Source of the DNA: JAFDWR01 sp038216655
Lineage (GTDB): Bacteria; Armatimonadota; Fimbriimonadia; Fimbriimonadales; Fimbriimonadaceae
DNA: 64,000 nt
Direction of reading: 5' to 3'
Assembly: GCA_038216655.1 (NCBI GenBank)
Contig: JBBQPZ010000003.1
Span: 124,001-188,000 of the forward strand
Positions 48,268 through 55,838 of the stretch are shown piece after piece. The number at the start of each line of letters is the position of its first letter. The stretch's first letter is position 1. Under the pieces are notes generated by a model that did no database searches, was not told the origin of the DNA, and saw only the letters and a list, made by a program, of their open reading frames with translations. The position numbers and the translations under genes are program-made.

Positions 48268-50445
48268 TCAGGTTTCCTGGAGATATTCTTTGATCTTGGT
48301 CGCCAGACCGAGTGTCATGGTGGGGACGGCGGCGATTTCTTCGATGGAGGCTCTTCGGATGCTGTCGACGGAGCCGAAGGAGCGGAGGAGGAGACGTTTG
48401 CGGCGGGGGCCGACGCCGGGGACTTCTTCGATGGCGCTTCGATTTGTTCTCGCGTCTCTGAGTTTGCGGTGATAGGTTAGGGCGAAGCGGTGGGCTTCGT
48501 CTCTCAGTTTTCTCAGCATCAGGAGGCCAGGTGAGTTGAGCGGGAGCTCGGCTTCCCGATAGCTGTACTCGATGAGAGCGGGCTTGTCGTAGTTGTATTC
48601 GAGGTCGCGGAGCTTGGTCACGCCGGAGTCAAGGCGCTTCTTGGCGGTGAAAGCAGCCTCGCCGGGTCTGGCGGGGCGGAAGGCGGCGGGAGAGTTGGAG
48701 TCTAGAGGGGTGTCTTCGTCGAGTCGCTCCCCAATTTGGCCGCAGCGCATCGGCTCCGAGTTTGGCTCGGACGGAGCCTCGCCCTCCAACTCAGGCTCAG
48801 ACTGGGTGGGCTCAGACTCAGACTGCTTTCCGGCAAGCCTATCGCCGATCTCGGCGATTCTCGCCTTGACATCGCCCTCGATCGCCTTGCGCTCGCCGAT
48901 TGCGGTGGGGACGATGATGAGCTCCATTCTTTTGGCGAGGCCGACCATCGGGACCGTCAATCCAAGTTCGTCGCGGGCCTTCAGCGCGGCGGAGAGTTGG
49001 CCCTTGCCCCCGTCGATCATGATCAGGTCGGGGAGCTTGGCGAAGCGCTCGCTGCCGTCGAGGTAGGCACGGAGGCGCCGGGTGAGGACCTCGTGCATCA
49101 TTGCGAAATCGTTCGGGCTCTCGGGATGGTAGCGAACCTTGAAGCGGCGGTACTCCGCCTTGGTGGCTTCGCCCGACTCGACGACGACCATCGAGCCTAC
49201 GGGCGAGGTGCCCTGGATGTTGGAGATGTCGTACCCCTCGACTCGCATGGGCGGGTTGTCGAGTCCGATGCACTCTTGGAGCTGGAGCATCGCCTCGGCG
49301 GCCCAGGATTCCTTCGCTTGAAGTTCCTGGGTGAACGACGACAGGGCGTGCTCGGCGTTGGTGGCGGCCATCTCGACGAGGCGTAGTTTCTCGCCGCCCT
49401 GCGGGACTTCGAGGGTGACCGCACCGCCGCGGCGTTGGCGGAGCCAGGTTTGGACGATGTTGCGCTCCTCGATTTCGACGGGGAGGAGCACTTCACGTGG
49501 AACATCGGGCGCGTCGGCGTAATACTGCTTGACGAATTCGCCGACGGCTTCGCCGGTGGGGACCTCCATTGCGCCGTCGAGCATGAACTGCCGCTGGCCG
49601 AGGAGTTTGCCGCCTCGGATGTAGAGCATCTGAATTGCCGCGCCTCGCTCGTCCTTGACGACGGCAATGACGTCCTGATCGACATTTCCGACGGTGAGCA
49701 CCTTCTGGCGCTCCAGCACGCTCTCAAGGGCGGAGATTTGGTCCCGGACTTTGGCGGCTTTCTCAAAATCGAGCTCCGTCGCGGCCTTCTCCATGTCCTT
49801 CTTAAGGTCCTGGACGAGGCCCTCCTCGCGGCCATCGAGGAAGCGCTCGACGTGGTCGATGACGGCTTTGTACTCGGGTCGTTCAGCGAGGCCCGCGCAA
49901 GGTCCGAGGCAGCGTCCGAGGTGGTAGTAGAGGCAAGGCTTCTGAACGGGGAGTCCCGACCAGCTCTTCCCGCAGGGGATTAGGGGGAAGACCTTGTGAA
50001 GAAGCTGAATCGTGTCCCGTACTGCGTAGGCGCTGGGGTACGGGCCGAAGTATCGGGCGCCATCTTTCCGCACCTTACGGGTGAACATGACCCGCGGGAA
50101 TTCCTCTTTGGTGATCGTGATGTAGGGGTACGACTTGTCGTCCCGCATCCGCACGTTGTAGGGCGGTCGATGCTGCTTGATGAGGTTACACTCAAGCACG
50201 AGCGCTTCGAGCTCGGAGTCGACGACGATCCACTCAAGGTCGCGGATCTTGCTGACGAGGCGGGCGATGCGGGTGCCGTGTCGCGTGGAGGCTTGGAAGT
50301 AGCTCCTGACTCGGTTCTTCAGGACGAGGGCTTTGCCGACGTAGAGGATGTCCCCTTTCTCATCTTTGTAGATGTAGCAACCGGGGCTGGCGGGAAGCTT
50401 CTTCAGCTTCTCGGTCACCAGGTCCGGAAAAGGGGATTTGCTCAC
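48268..50445 (-). CDS. uvrC: Excinuclease ABC subunit C with a large internal insertion
   Basis: Dual-incision nuclease of nucleotide excision repair. 725 residues against about 600 for typical UvrC. GTG start at 50445. In order: GIY-YIG domain (SPGCYIYKDEKGDILYVGKA), cysteine-containing CLYYHLGRCLGPC, UVR motif (ATELDFEKAAKVRDQI), RNase H-like domain (VEGYDISNIQGTSPVGSMVV and DLIMIDGGKGQLSAAL), and a C-terminal helix-hairpin-helix (EVPGVGPRRKRLLLRSFGS). Between GLAKRMELIIVP and LPLNSPGLLMLRKLRDEAHR an extra stretch of about 110 residues (517-627) is present. It includes ELEGEAPSEPNSEP, a translated dispersed repeat. The insertion lies in the nuclease domain between conserved segments. Confidence 0.95.
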   Translation of the reverse strand: MSKSPFPDLVTEKLKKLPASPGCYIYKDEKGDILYVGKALVLKNRVRSYFQASTRHGTRIARLVSKIRDLEWIVVDSELEALVLECNLIKQHRPPYNVRMRDDKSYPYITITKEEFPRVMFTRKVRKDGARYFGPYPSAYAVRDTIQLLHKVFPLIPCGKSWSGLPVQKPCLYYHLGRCLGPCAGLAERPEYKAVIDHVERFLDGREEGLVQDLKKDMEKAATELDFEKAAKVRDQISALESVLERQKVLTVGNVDQDVIAVVKDERGAAIQMLYIRGGKLLGQRQFMLDGAMEVPTGEAVGEFVKQYYADAPDVPREVLLPVEIEERNIVQTWLRQRRGGAVTLEVPQGGEKLRLVEMAATNAEHALSSFTQELQAKESWAAEAMLQLQECIGLDNPPMRVEGYDISNIQGTSPVGSMVVVESGEATKAEYRRFKVRYHPESPNDFAMMHEVLTRRLRAYLDGSERFAKLPDLIMIDGGKGQLSAALKARDELGLTVPMVGLAKRMELIIVPTAIGERKAIEGDVKARIAEIGDRLAGKQSESEPTQSEPELEGEAPSEPNSEPMRCGQIGERLDEDTPLDSNSPAAFRPARPGEAAFTAKKRLDSGVTKLRDLEYNYDKPALIEYSYREAELPLNSPGLLMLRKLRDEAHRFALTYHRKLRDARTNRSAIEEVPGVGPRRKRLLLRSFGSVDSIRRASIEEIAAVPTMTLGLATKIKEYLQET
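48761..48781 (+). repeat. Repeat TTTGGCTCGGACGGAGCCTC inside uvrC
   Basis: 20 of 21 bases match 57122-57142, an intergenic stretch between a secreted-protein gene and queF. Read on the minus strand it encodes the EAPSEPN segment of UvrC. Confidence 0.7.
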
Positions 50446-50592
50446 GCTATCTCTTATACTCCGCCCTTCGGCGCTTAGGCAGCTGAGCGAGCCCGTTTCG
50501 GTGGGTTGCTCGGAAGGATAACCCGCCCCAGCGCGGCGACAAGTCGCGAGCTTTGCGGATCTTCGGACTCAGGCTTGAGGCTACAAAGCACC
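50446..50592. other. Start of a 550-bp gap upstream of uvrC
   Basis: No gene seen. CTTATACTCCGCCCTTC near 50454 is AT-rich and just upstream of the uvrC GTG on the minus strand, but no clear -35/-10 pair was found. The gap continues with tandem repeats and a PEP-CTERM remnant, listed separately. Confidence 0.35.
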
Positions 50593-50866
50593 GCCTCGTC
50601 TCAGAGGGGCCTTGCCGCGATGGAGTTCATCGTTACTCTTAGCCTCAGGGTTGAAGTCTGGGCGATTCCAGGGTCCGGTGCAGGAGAACCCTGAGGCATA
50701 CCAGCAGGGGGGAGGCATTCCAAGTACGGCCTCGTCTCAGAGGGGCCTTGCCGCGATGGAGTTCGTCGTTACTCTTAGCCTCAGGGTTGAAGTCGATGGC
50801 GTTTCCAGGGTCGGTGCAGGAGAACCCTGAGGCATACAAGCAGGGGGGAGGCATACCAGCGGGGCG
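50593..50866 (+). repeat. Two tandem copies of a 136-bp repeat
   Basis: Unit begins GCCTCGTCTCAGAGGGGCCT at 50593 and again at 50729 (period 136). Each copy contains an inverted repeat GCCTCAGGGTT/AACCCTGAGGC (50642-50652 with 50687-50697; 50778-50788 with 50823-50833) that can form a hairpin with a 34-nt loop, and ends in GCAGGGGGGAGGCAT. The period is not a multiple of three, and no stable reading frame spans both, so coding is unlikely. Confidence 0.9.
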
Positions 50867-51012
50867 CTCGCTTGGAATGTCTGAAGCGTCAGCTGTCTGA
50901 GCATTCAAAGCGCGACCAAGCTCGCGCAACCCTCAAAACGGTTCGAGCCCGTAAATATGCCCGGATTCGGCTGAGTCATCGCGTGGGTCGGTGAGGACCC
51001 GTCGGGACGGGC

Positions 51013-51117
51013 GTGACCTGGTCGCCGAAGGTGTTCACCCCGGTTCCGGAACCGGCCACGATGGCGGTGCTTGGGTTGGGCGTGGTCGCGATGCTGCGAC
51101 GCCGACGGCGCAGCTAG
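51013..51117 (+). pseudogene. Remnant of a PEP-CTERM protein gene (C-terminal end only)
   Basis: A plus-strand frame open from 50995 reads VTWSPKVFTPVPEPATMAVL, then GLGVVAMLRRRRRS and a stop at 51115-51117. This is a complete tripartite PEP-CTERM sorting signal, but the frame is closed by TGA at 50992-50994 only 40 codons upstream and has no signal peptide or start with a ribosome site. A strong terminator follows immediately. It is interpreted as the tail of a lost or frameshifted secreted-protein gene. The frame around 50991 contains a further GTG-started reading that continues past this point without PEP-CTERM features. Confidence 0.8.
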
Positions 51118-51132
51118 ACCTGGGTGTCAATG

Positions 51133-51168
51133 AAGCCCCTCGCTCTTTTGGGAGCGGGGGGCTTTTCC
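51133..51168 (+). terminator. Intrinsic terminator after the PEP-CTERM remnant
   Basis: AGCCCCTCGCTC and GGAGCGGGGGGCT form a strong hairpin with a TTTT loop, followed by TTTTCCTT on the plus strand. Supports a former plus-strand gene ending at 51117. Confidence 0.85.
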
Positions 51169-51185
51169 TTGTAAGGATGACAGCC

Positions 51186-52082
51186 CTACTTCGTGCCCGT
51201 TTCTCGCCGTCCCAGGAAGATACGGGCGAAGAAGCGCTCGGTGGCTCGTGATGCCTTATAGAGGCCGGCTTGCCAGCGATCCATGAGGGCGATCGGCCAG
51301 AGGGGCTTCTTCAGTTTGGCGTCGTGGAAGTTGACTTCGGCTCCGTCGAGGGGGAGGTTCTCGGGGCGGCGGTGGGTGAGGAAGGCGTGATCCCAGAGGG
51401 CGACGCCCCAGAATCCGACGATCGCGAGGTTCGCGGTCGGACGCCAGTGGTGCATCAGGTGGAATCCGTACATCCGCTTGAACAGCTTGCTTGTGTAGCG
51501 GCCCTCGAGCATCGGCTTCCAGAAGCGATCGAAGGGAAGGTGCAGGATCGCGTGCCAGACCTCGTACGCCGAGTAGTTCAGGGTCACCGACAAGAGAACG
51601 CCGAGGATCACCGGCTGGCCCGGGAAGATGAGCTTCAGCGGAAGGGTGAGCAGAAGGGCGAACAACGCCATGAAGATCGGGAGCGAGTAGAGGGGGAACA
51701 TCATGGATTCCTCCTGATGCTCTTCCTCGACCGGGTATTCGCTATCGACTTCAACCATCTTGGATGGCTCGTGGGGGGTTACCGGCGCCTTCACGGAGGT
51801 GAGGCCGTGGTGAGTGCGGTGGGCGTGATGCATGGAGCCCATAAAGGGCAGGATCGCCGAGTGGAGCAGGTACCGGTGGTACAGATACTCGAACAGGCTA
51901 AGGGGCAACCCGATCATGAACGTCCAAAGGAGGACCCTCCATGGGTGGTGAATCTCGGCGGCGAATGCGTTGGGGAACAGCCACGCAAAAAGCCCGATGG
52001 CGGAGACGAACTGGAGGCCCACAACCACGAAAAACTTCGTGAAGGGGACGCGGTGGGATTTCTCTTCTAATTCTGGATGCAC
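51186..52082 (-). CDS. Fatty acid hydroxylase / sterol desaturase superfamily membrane protein
   Basis: Predicted 298-residue di-iron membrane oxygenase. GTG at 52082 is taken as start because the helix FFVVVGLQFVSAIGLFAWLF follows soon after; the longer frame to 52322 is of poor composition and overlaps another gene region. Histidine clusters: YHRYLLHS (HxxxH), GSMHHAHRTHHG (HxxHH-like), WHAILH and FHLMHHWRPTA. About four helices. The family includes sterol desaturases, beta-carotene hydroxylases and alkylglycerol monooxygenases; a lipid or carotenoid substrate is likely, but not specified. The soluble segment SKMVEVDSEYPVEEEHQEES in the middle is unusual. Confidence 0.85.
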   Translation of the reverse strand: MHPELEEKSHRVPFTKFFVVVGLQFVSAIGLFAWLFPNAFAAEIHHPWRVLLWTFMIGLPLSLFEYLYHRYLLHSAILPFMGSMHHAHRTHHGLTSVKAPVTPHEPSKMVEVDSEYPVEEEHQEESMMFPLYSLPIFMALFALLLTLPLKLIFPGQPVILGVLLSVTLNYSAYEVWHAILHLPFDRFWKPMLEGRYTSKLFKRMYGFHLMHHWRPTANLAIVGFWGVALWDHAFLTHRRPENLPLDGAEVNFHDAKLKKPLWPIALMDRWQAGLYKASRATERFFARIFLGRRETGTK

Positions 52083-52205
52083 AATTTGTCCGGGGGACCG
52101 CGCTGAACAAAAAGGAAGTGTCCTTAAGGTTCGTAAACGGTTGGGGGGTCCATGTAATTGAACCCGAAAATGCCACCCAAGGTTCCATTTTGGGCCTATT
52201 TCACG

Positions 52206-52445
52206 ATGGTTGAACCTACAAATTCGACATCTCAGAGTGGAGGTCAGTGCGGTTGCGCACAATTGATGGTCTTGGCGATGATGGTGCTCTTGGCCATATT
52301 GGGCTATCAGTTCGGACGTCACTGGAGCATCTGGGCAGGGATTGGCGGGTCGGTTGCCGGGGCGATCCTCGCGGTCCCGATGACTGGAATTCTGCTGGGC
52401 ATCGTGGTGCTGGTCGCCCGGCTCTTCGACAAGTCTTCTGACTGA
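52206..52445 (+). CDS. Small two-helix membrane protein
   Basis: Predicted 79-residue protein from ATG 52206. Cysteine-containing N-terminus (SGGQCGCAQ), then two hydrophobic helices (LMVLAMMVLLAILGYQFG and IWAGIGGSVAGAILAVPMTG, continuing ILLGIVVLVARLF). Ends FDKSSD. A small glycine motif (GIGGSVAG) suggests helix packing. Function unknown. It sits 124 bp from the divergent hydroxylase gene, and the thioredoxin-like gene starts 49 bp downstream, so they may form an operon. Confidence 0.7.
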   Translation: MVEPTNSTSQSGGQCGCAQLMVLAMMVLLAILGYQFGRHWSIWAGIGGSVAGAILAVPMTGILLGIVVLVARLFDKSSD

Positions 52446-52493
52446 TTAATGCGGTTGGCCGAACATCTGGGCTTCTCGGTCGGTCGTTATCGC

Positions 52494-53045
52494 ATGAAGG
52501 GATCACTTGTTGCACTTGCCATTCTCGCGACTTTCCCCGCCGTGGGCCAGCAAAACTGGAAGCCCGGTGAGGCGGCGCCCAAGTTCACGATCATGGCCCT
52601 GGACGGAACTCGGCGCACGATAGGGCAACTCAAGGAAGAGGGGCCGTTCTTTCTGTATTTCATCCACGACGGCGACCCTGTCAACTCGCTCGCAAAGCGA
52701 TTCGTCGATCGAATCGCGGGAGCGTACATGCCGGCCCGGACGAAGTGGTACGGCGTGGTGGACATGAAGGCCAACCGCGCGCGCAGCTTCAACTCGGAGG
52801 GGGTAACTCCTTACAAGTTCCTGCTCGATCCAGATAGCTCGGTTCGAAAGCTGTTCAAGGTCGAGAGCTCCCCGACGGTGATCTTGGTGGGTTCGGACGG
52901 CCGGATCGTGAAGGCATGGCCAGGGTTCTCCGCTTACTGGTTGAAGGACATCAACGCCGAGGCGGCGCGGGTGAACCGCCAGCCGATGAAGCGGCTCGAC
53001 TTCTCAAAGGCACCGAGCGTGACGATCTTTGGGAGCGGCTACTGA
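52494..53045 (+). CDS. Secreted thioredoxin-like protein lacking cysteines
   Basis: Predicted 183-residue exported protein. ATG 52494 chosen for the signal peptide (MKGSLVALAILATFPAVGQQ). The fold resembles AhpC/TSA-redoxin proteins: WKPGEAAPKFTIMALDGTRR near 40, PFFLYFIHDGDPVNS where the redox CxxC would be, a KFLLDPDSSVRKLFKVES segment and a cis-proline strand SSPTVILVGSDGRIVKAW. There is no cysteine in the whole protein. It is therefore not a redox enzyme and may bind peptides or a partner. Followed by a triplet microsatellite. Confidence 0.8.
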   Translation: MKGSLVALAILATFPAVGQQNWKPGEAAPKFTIMALDGTRRTIGQLKEEGPFFLYFIHDGDPVNSLAKRFVDRIAGAYMPARTKWYGVVDMKANRARSFNSEGVTPYKFLLDPDSSVRKLFKVESSPTVILVGSDGRIVKAWPGFSAYWLKDINAEAARVNRQPMKRLDFSKAPSVTIFGSGY

Positions 53046-53049
53046 TTCT

Positions 53050-53286
53050 TAGTGGTAGTGGCAGTTGGAGTGGTAGTGGTAGTGGTAGTGGTAGTCTGAG
53101 TTGGAGTTGGAGTCTGCGTCTGGCTTAGTGGAAGCGAGCCTTAGCGACGTCGAGGAATATGCCAGAACACCGATCGCTTGTACCAACACTCGTCAACTAC
53201 AGTCAGGTCCCTCGATGTCGCTAGGGCTCCCTCGGGATGACATTCGTTACTGCCACTGCCACTGCCACTTCACACTGCCACTGCTC
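53050..53286. repeat. GTAGTG microsatellite facing a CCACTG microsatellite
   Basis: The gap between two convergent genes begins with TAGTGGTAGTGGCAGTTGGA and about 40 more bases of GTAGTG/GGAGTT triplets, and ends with CACTGCCACTGCCACTTCAC around 53253-53283. The two blocks are reverse-complementary in kind and could form a long imperfect hairpin that stops both transcripts. The 130 bp between holds no gene. Confidence 0.6.
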
Positions 53287-53839
53287 AGTCCCGCACGGGC
53301 GAGTTCAGTAGCATGTCCTTGACTTGCATCGCGGCTTGATCGCTGGTGAAGACGTGGCGGTAGGCGGCGTCGATGAGGTCAAAGATTTCCAGCAGAGATT
53401 CGAGGCGGGTCTTCAGGGTGGTGCCGGCGGGGGAGGCGTCGTCGGGGGGGATCATGGCGAGGCATTCTCGCAGGGCGTCGGCGGTGGGATCGAGCTCGCG
53501 GCGTTTGCGCTCGCGGACGACGCGGATGAACATTTGATAGGGGTCCGTCTCGCTGAGGTAGGTGTCCTTTCGGTCACCGGGGCGTCGGAATCGCCGGACG
53601 ATGCCCCAGTCCATGAGCTCGCGCAGGTTCATGCTGGCGTTGCCCCGGGAGATCTGGAGCCGAGTCATGATTTCGTTGACGGTGAGTGGTTGATCCGTCA
53701 CGAACAGGAGCGCGTGAATCTGCGCCATCGTCCGATTGATGCCCCAACTGGAACTCATGCGCCCCCATTCGAGGATGAACTGGTCCTGCGCCGTCTCCAG
53801 TCCGGAGCTCAAGGGCTTGGGAAAGGTTGGCTCGGTCAT
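53285..53839 (-). CDS. GbsR/MarR-family transcriptional regulator
   Basis: Predicted 184-residue winged-helix regulator. Residues 30-95 fit the GbsR/MarR DNA-binding domain: GRMSSSWGINRTMAQIHALL, LTVNEIMTRLQISRGNASMN (recognition region), LRELMDWGIVRRFRRPGDRK for the wing. The C-terminal half is helical for dimerisation and ligand sensing (YQMFIRVVRERKRRE, LLEIFDLIDAAYRHVF). GbsR proteins regulate osmoprotectant or exporter genes in other bacteria; no target operon is adjacent here. ATG at 53839, 85 bp from the divergent PilZ gene. Confidence 0.88.
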   Translation of the reverse strand: MTEPTFPKPLSSGLETAQDQFILEWGRMSSSWGINRTMAQIHALLFVTDQPLTVNEIMTRLQISRGNASMNLRELMDWGIVRRFRRPGDRKDTYLSETDPYQMFIRVVRERKRRELDPTADALRECLAMIPPDDASPAGTTLKTRLESLLEIFDLIDAAYRHVFTSDQAAMQVKDMLLNSPVRD

Positions 53840-53923
53840 GGATGGTTCAGTTTAGCCCTCAAAAGTGCTGCGAAATAGGGAGGTATTCCTGCGGTATTGG
53901 GAGTCAGGCACCAATACTTCCAC

Positions 53924-54514
53924 ATGGAGATGGAGGGAATCACGCCGGATGCATATCGAAACGCGCGTGCGCGTGCTCAAAGGTTGGAAGGCAACCTGAT
54001 CGTCCCATGCTGGGTTGAAGAACTCTCCGACGGCTCGCTGAGCCTACTCACCGAACAAAACGTGCAGGTGCAGCCTGGCAATCGGCTATTCGTGACCATT
54101 GAGGGTGAGCCTACAGTGATGCTCATTGCCGACGTATCGTCGGTTAAGCCCTATAGAAAGTGGCTCCGGATGCAGACGACGTTCAAGCCGGAGACCGTTC
54201 GCTCCACCAAAGCCGTTGCTCAGCGCCTGCTCACGATGGATCTGAAGGGCACCCTTCAGCACCTCGATACGGTGCTCGAAATCGAGGTCGCCGATCTTTC
54301 TACGACCGGAGCCGCGATCATTTGCGAGCAGAGCTTCAATCAGGGGGCGCTAGTCGAGCTTGAGATGGTCCGGCTGGGGCAGCGCCGCACGGTGCGCGGC
54401 CGGGTTCGCTACTCTCAGAAGTTGGGATCCAAGTCGTACCGCTGTGGGATCGAGTTCCTGCGAGCCACGAGGCTAGAGAAATCGACCCTCAACTGGATCG
54501 TCGACGCGGCTTAA
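53924..54514 (+). CDS. PilZ-domain cyclic-di-GMP-binding protein (YcgR-like)
   Basis: Predicted 196-residue cytoplasmic protein. N-terminal YcgR-like split-barrel strands (NLIVPCWVEELSDGSLSLLT, VQVQPGNRLFVTIEGE) to about 100, then a PilZ domain from about 110: the usual RxxxR is loosely present (TKAVAQRLLTMDLKG), and the second motif is replaced by IEVADLSTTGAAIICEQSF, which matches (D/N)xSxxG with a Thr. C-terminal YSQKLGSKSYRCGIEFLRA is typical. ATG 53924 preferred over an upstream TTG. The domain likely binds cyclic-di-GMP and regulates motility or pili. Downstream gene is a convergent ferredoxin. Confidence 0.85.
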   Translation: MEMEGITPDAYRNARARAQRLEGNLIVPCWVEELSDGSLSLLTEQNVQVQPGNRLFVTIEGEPTVMLIADVSSVKPYRKWLRMQTTFKPETVRSTKAVAQRLLTMDLKGTLQHLDTVLEIEVADLSTTGAAIICEQSFNQGALVELEMVRLGQRRTVRGRVRYSQKLGSKSYRCGIEFLRATRLEKSTLNWIVDAA

Positions 54515-54765
54515 CCTTTGCCTTCGGAGAGTCGTCGGCCTTCTACCGCGTTCTTCTCGATGAAGGACTTCCAGTTAGTGGGGACGTCGGTGTCGACGAA
54601 GATGGCGCTGACTGGGCACTCTGGCTCGCAGAGACCGCAATCGATACACTCGTCTGGATTGATGAAGACTTGGTCTTCACTCTCATAGATGCAATCGACC
54701 GGGCAAACGGTCATGCAGGACTTATCTTTAACGCCGATACAGGGTTCAACAACAACGTAAGGCAA
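54511..54765 (-). CDS. fdxA: Bacterial ferredoxin, 7Fe-type (TTG start)
   Basis: Predicted 84-residue electron carrier. TTG start at 54765 behind GAGGAG with 7-nt spacing. Clusters: PCIGVKDKSCMTVCPVDCIY (Cys-x7-Cys-x3-Cys-Pro) and ECIDCGLCEPECPVSAIF (Cys-x2-Cys-x2-Cys-x3-Cys-Pro). Known members hold one [3Fe-4S] and one [4Fe-4S] cluster. C-terminal extension of 30 residues is helical. Adjacent to a second, shorter ferredoxin on the same strand. Confidence 0.94.
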   Translation of the reverse strand: MPYVVVEPCIGVKDKSCMTVCPVDCIYESEDQVFINPDECIDCGLCEPECPVSAIFVDTDVPTNWKSFIEKNAVEGRRLSEGKG

Positions 54766-54824
54766 CGCTCATCTCCTCGGGTGCAGACCATTTTGGCATA
54801 ACCCGGGCGGGCCTGGCTTGGGGG

Positions 54825-55013
54825 TCAATCGAGCCTGAAATTGAAAAAGATGGCTCGGACGGGACAGACATCCACGCAAAGGCCGCAGTCGACGCACCCC
54901 TTCGAGTTGATCACGGATCGTTCGCCGAGGCTGGATATACAGTCCACGGGACAAACGCCGACGCATATTTGGGCGTGAACGCCGTCGCACCGATCCGAAA
55001 TCTCGTGCGCCAT
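54825..55013 (-). CDS. Second small ferredoxin, 8Fe/7Fe-type
   Basis: Predicted 62-residue protein. ATG 55013 chosen because the first cysteine motif follows soon after. Clusters: RCDGVHAQICVGVCPVDCIS (four Cys) and GCVDCGLCVDVCPVRAIFFN (four Cys). Lacks the C-terminal helix of its neighbour. Partner enzymes are unknown. A family A repeat lies just upstream, between this gene and the TetR gene. Confidence 0.88.
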   Translation of the reverse strand: MAHEISDRCDGVHAQICVGVCPVDCISSLGERSVINSKGCVDCGLCVDVCPVRAIFFNFRLD

Positions 55014-55050
55014 TCGGGGATTATGGGGCGGGCGAATGCGCGAAGTGCGA

Positions 55051-55122
55051 ATTCCGGAATCTCCACCCCCTAATCCCCTCCTCTTCCCGCGCACGACTCA
55101 TCGCCGCAAGAGGAGGGGACCG
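55051..55122 (-). repeat. Dispersed repeat, family A, copy 2
   Basis: Reverse complement of the element at 19479-19548, about 90% identical, with a few single-base gaps. Plus strand starts ATTCCGGAATCTCCACCCCC. It sits between TetR and ferredoxin genes. Confidence 0.85.
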
Positions 55123-55132
55123 GAAGACGTGG

Positions 55133-55696
55133 TTACCAAGCCGGGCGCGTGATGCCTTGGGAGAAGACTCCGACCCACCAGCGGGCGAGTTCGCTTTCCA
55201 GACCTTTCGGGCCACGGAGGGCCCAAATTCCGGCGAGGAAGGTATCGGCGAGGCGCTTGATCGGCTCGTCGTTGACTTCCGCGCGGTCGATGCCGGTCAT
55301 GAAGATTCCGCAGAGCGGCTCGTAGATCGATTGGGCGTAGGCGCAGTAGATGCGCTCTTGCGATTCTTCGCGCTCAAGGCTGGTCATGTCGGATAGGAGC
55401 TGAACGACGTCAAGGTTGGAGTTCTCGATCAGGTGGCGAGCGTATGCCTCTAGCTCGATCGCGAACATGCGGTTTTCGGTCCGGTCGAACGTGTAGGCGA
55501 TGTTTGAGAGGGCGGCTTCGGCCCAATCGACGTAGAGTTCTTCCTTGTCCTTGAAGTGGTGGTAGAGAGTCGGGGCGCGCACGCCGGCGATCTCAAGAAT
55601 GCCCGCGACACCGACCGCGCCGTAGGGAGCGGATCGGAAGCAAGCGTCGGCGGCTTCAATCAAGCGGGTTCGACCCGTAAAGTGCGGCTGTACCAT
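55133..55696 (-). CDS. TetR/AcrR-family transcriptional regulator
   Basis: Predicted 187-residue repressor. N-terminal TetR-type helix-turn-helix at 10-55: LIEAADACFRSAPYGAVGVAGILEIAGVRAPTLYHHFKDKEELYVDW (each piece matches the pattern, with LYHHFKDKEEL as the third helix). Remainder is all-helical ligand-binding domain. Ligand and target unknown; the adjacent divergent ErpA/IscA gene (143 bp) may be regulated by it, but no operator palindrome was found. Confidence 0.9.
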   Translation of the reverse strand: MVQPHFTGRTRLIEAADACFRSAPYGAVGVAGILEIAGVRAPTLYHHFKDKEELYVDWAEAALSNIAYTFDRTENRMFAIELEAYARHLIENSNLDVVQLLSDMTSLEREESQERIYCAYAQSIYEPLCGIFMTGIDRAEVNDEPIKRLADTFLAGIWALRGPKGLESELARWWVGVFSQGITRPAW

Positions 55697-55838
55697 CCTG
55701 GGTTACATTGTTGGCGAGATCTGTGGAACCAGTAGATATGACGGCGCTTTTGCCCGCGGTAGGGCACAATATCAAAAGAACTGGCGACGTGGGTTCCGCG
55801 CTTCGCGTAGGAAACGTCGCACGTAGGAAGACCAATCG

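Noticed and set aside
50506..50929. Short frames across the tandem repeat (ASSQRGLAAMEF and similar)
   Set aside because: The repeat period is 136, so the frame changes between copies; no start-site support.
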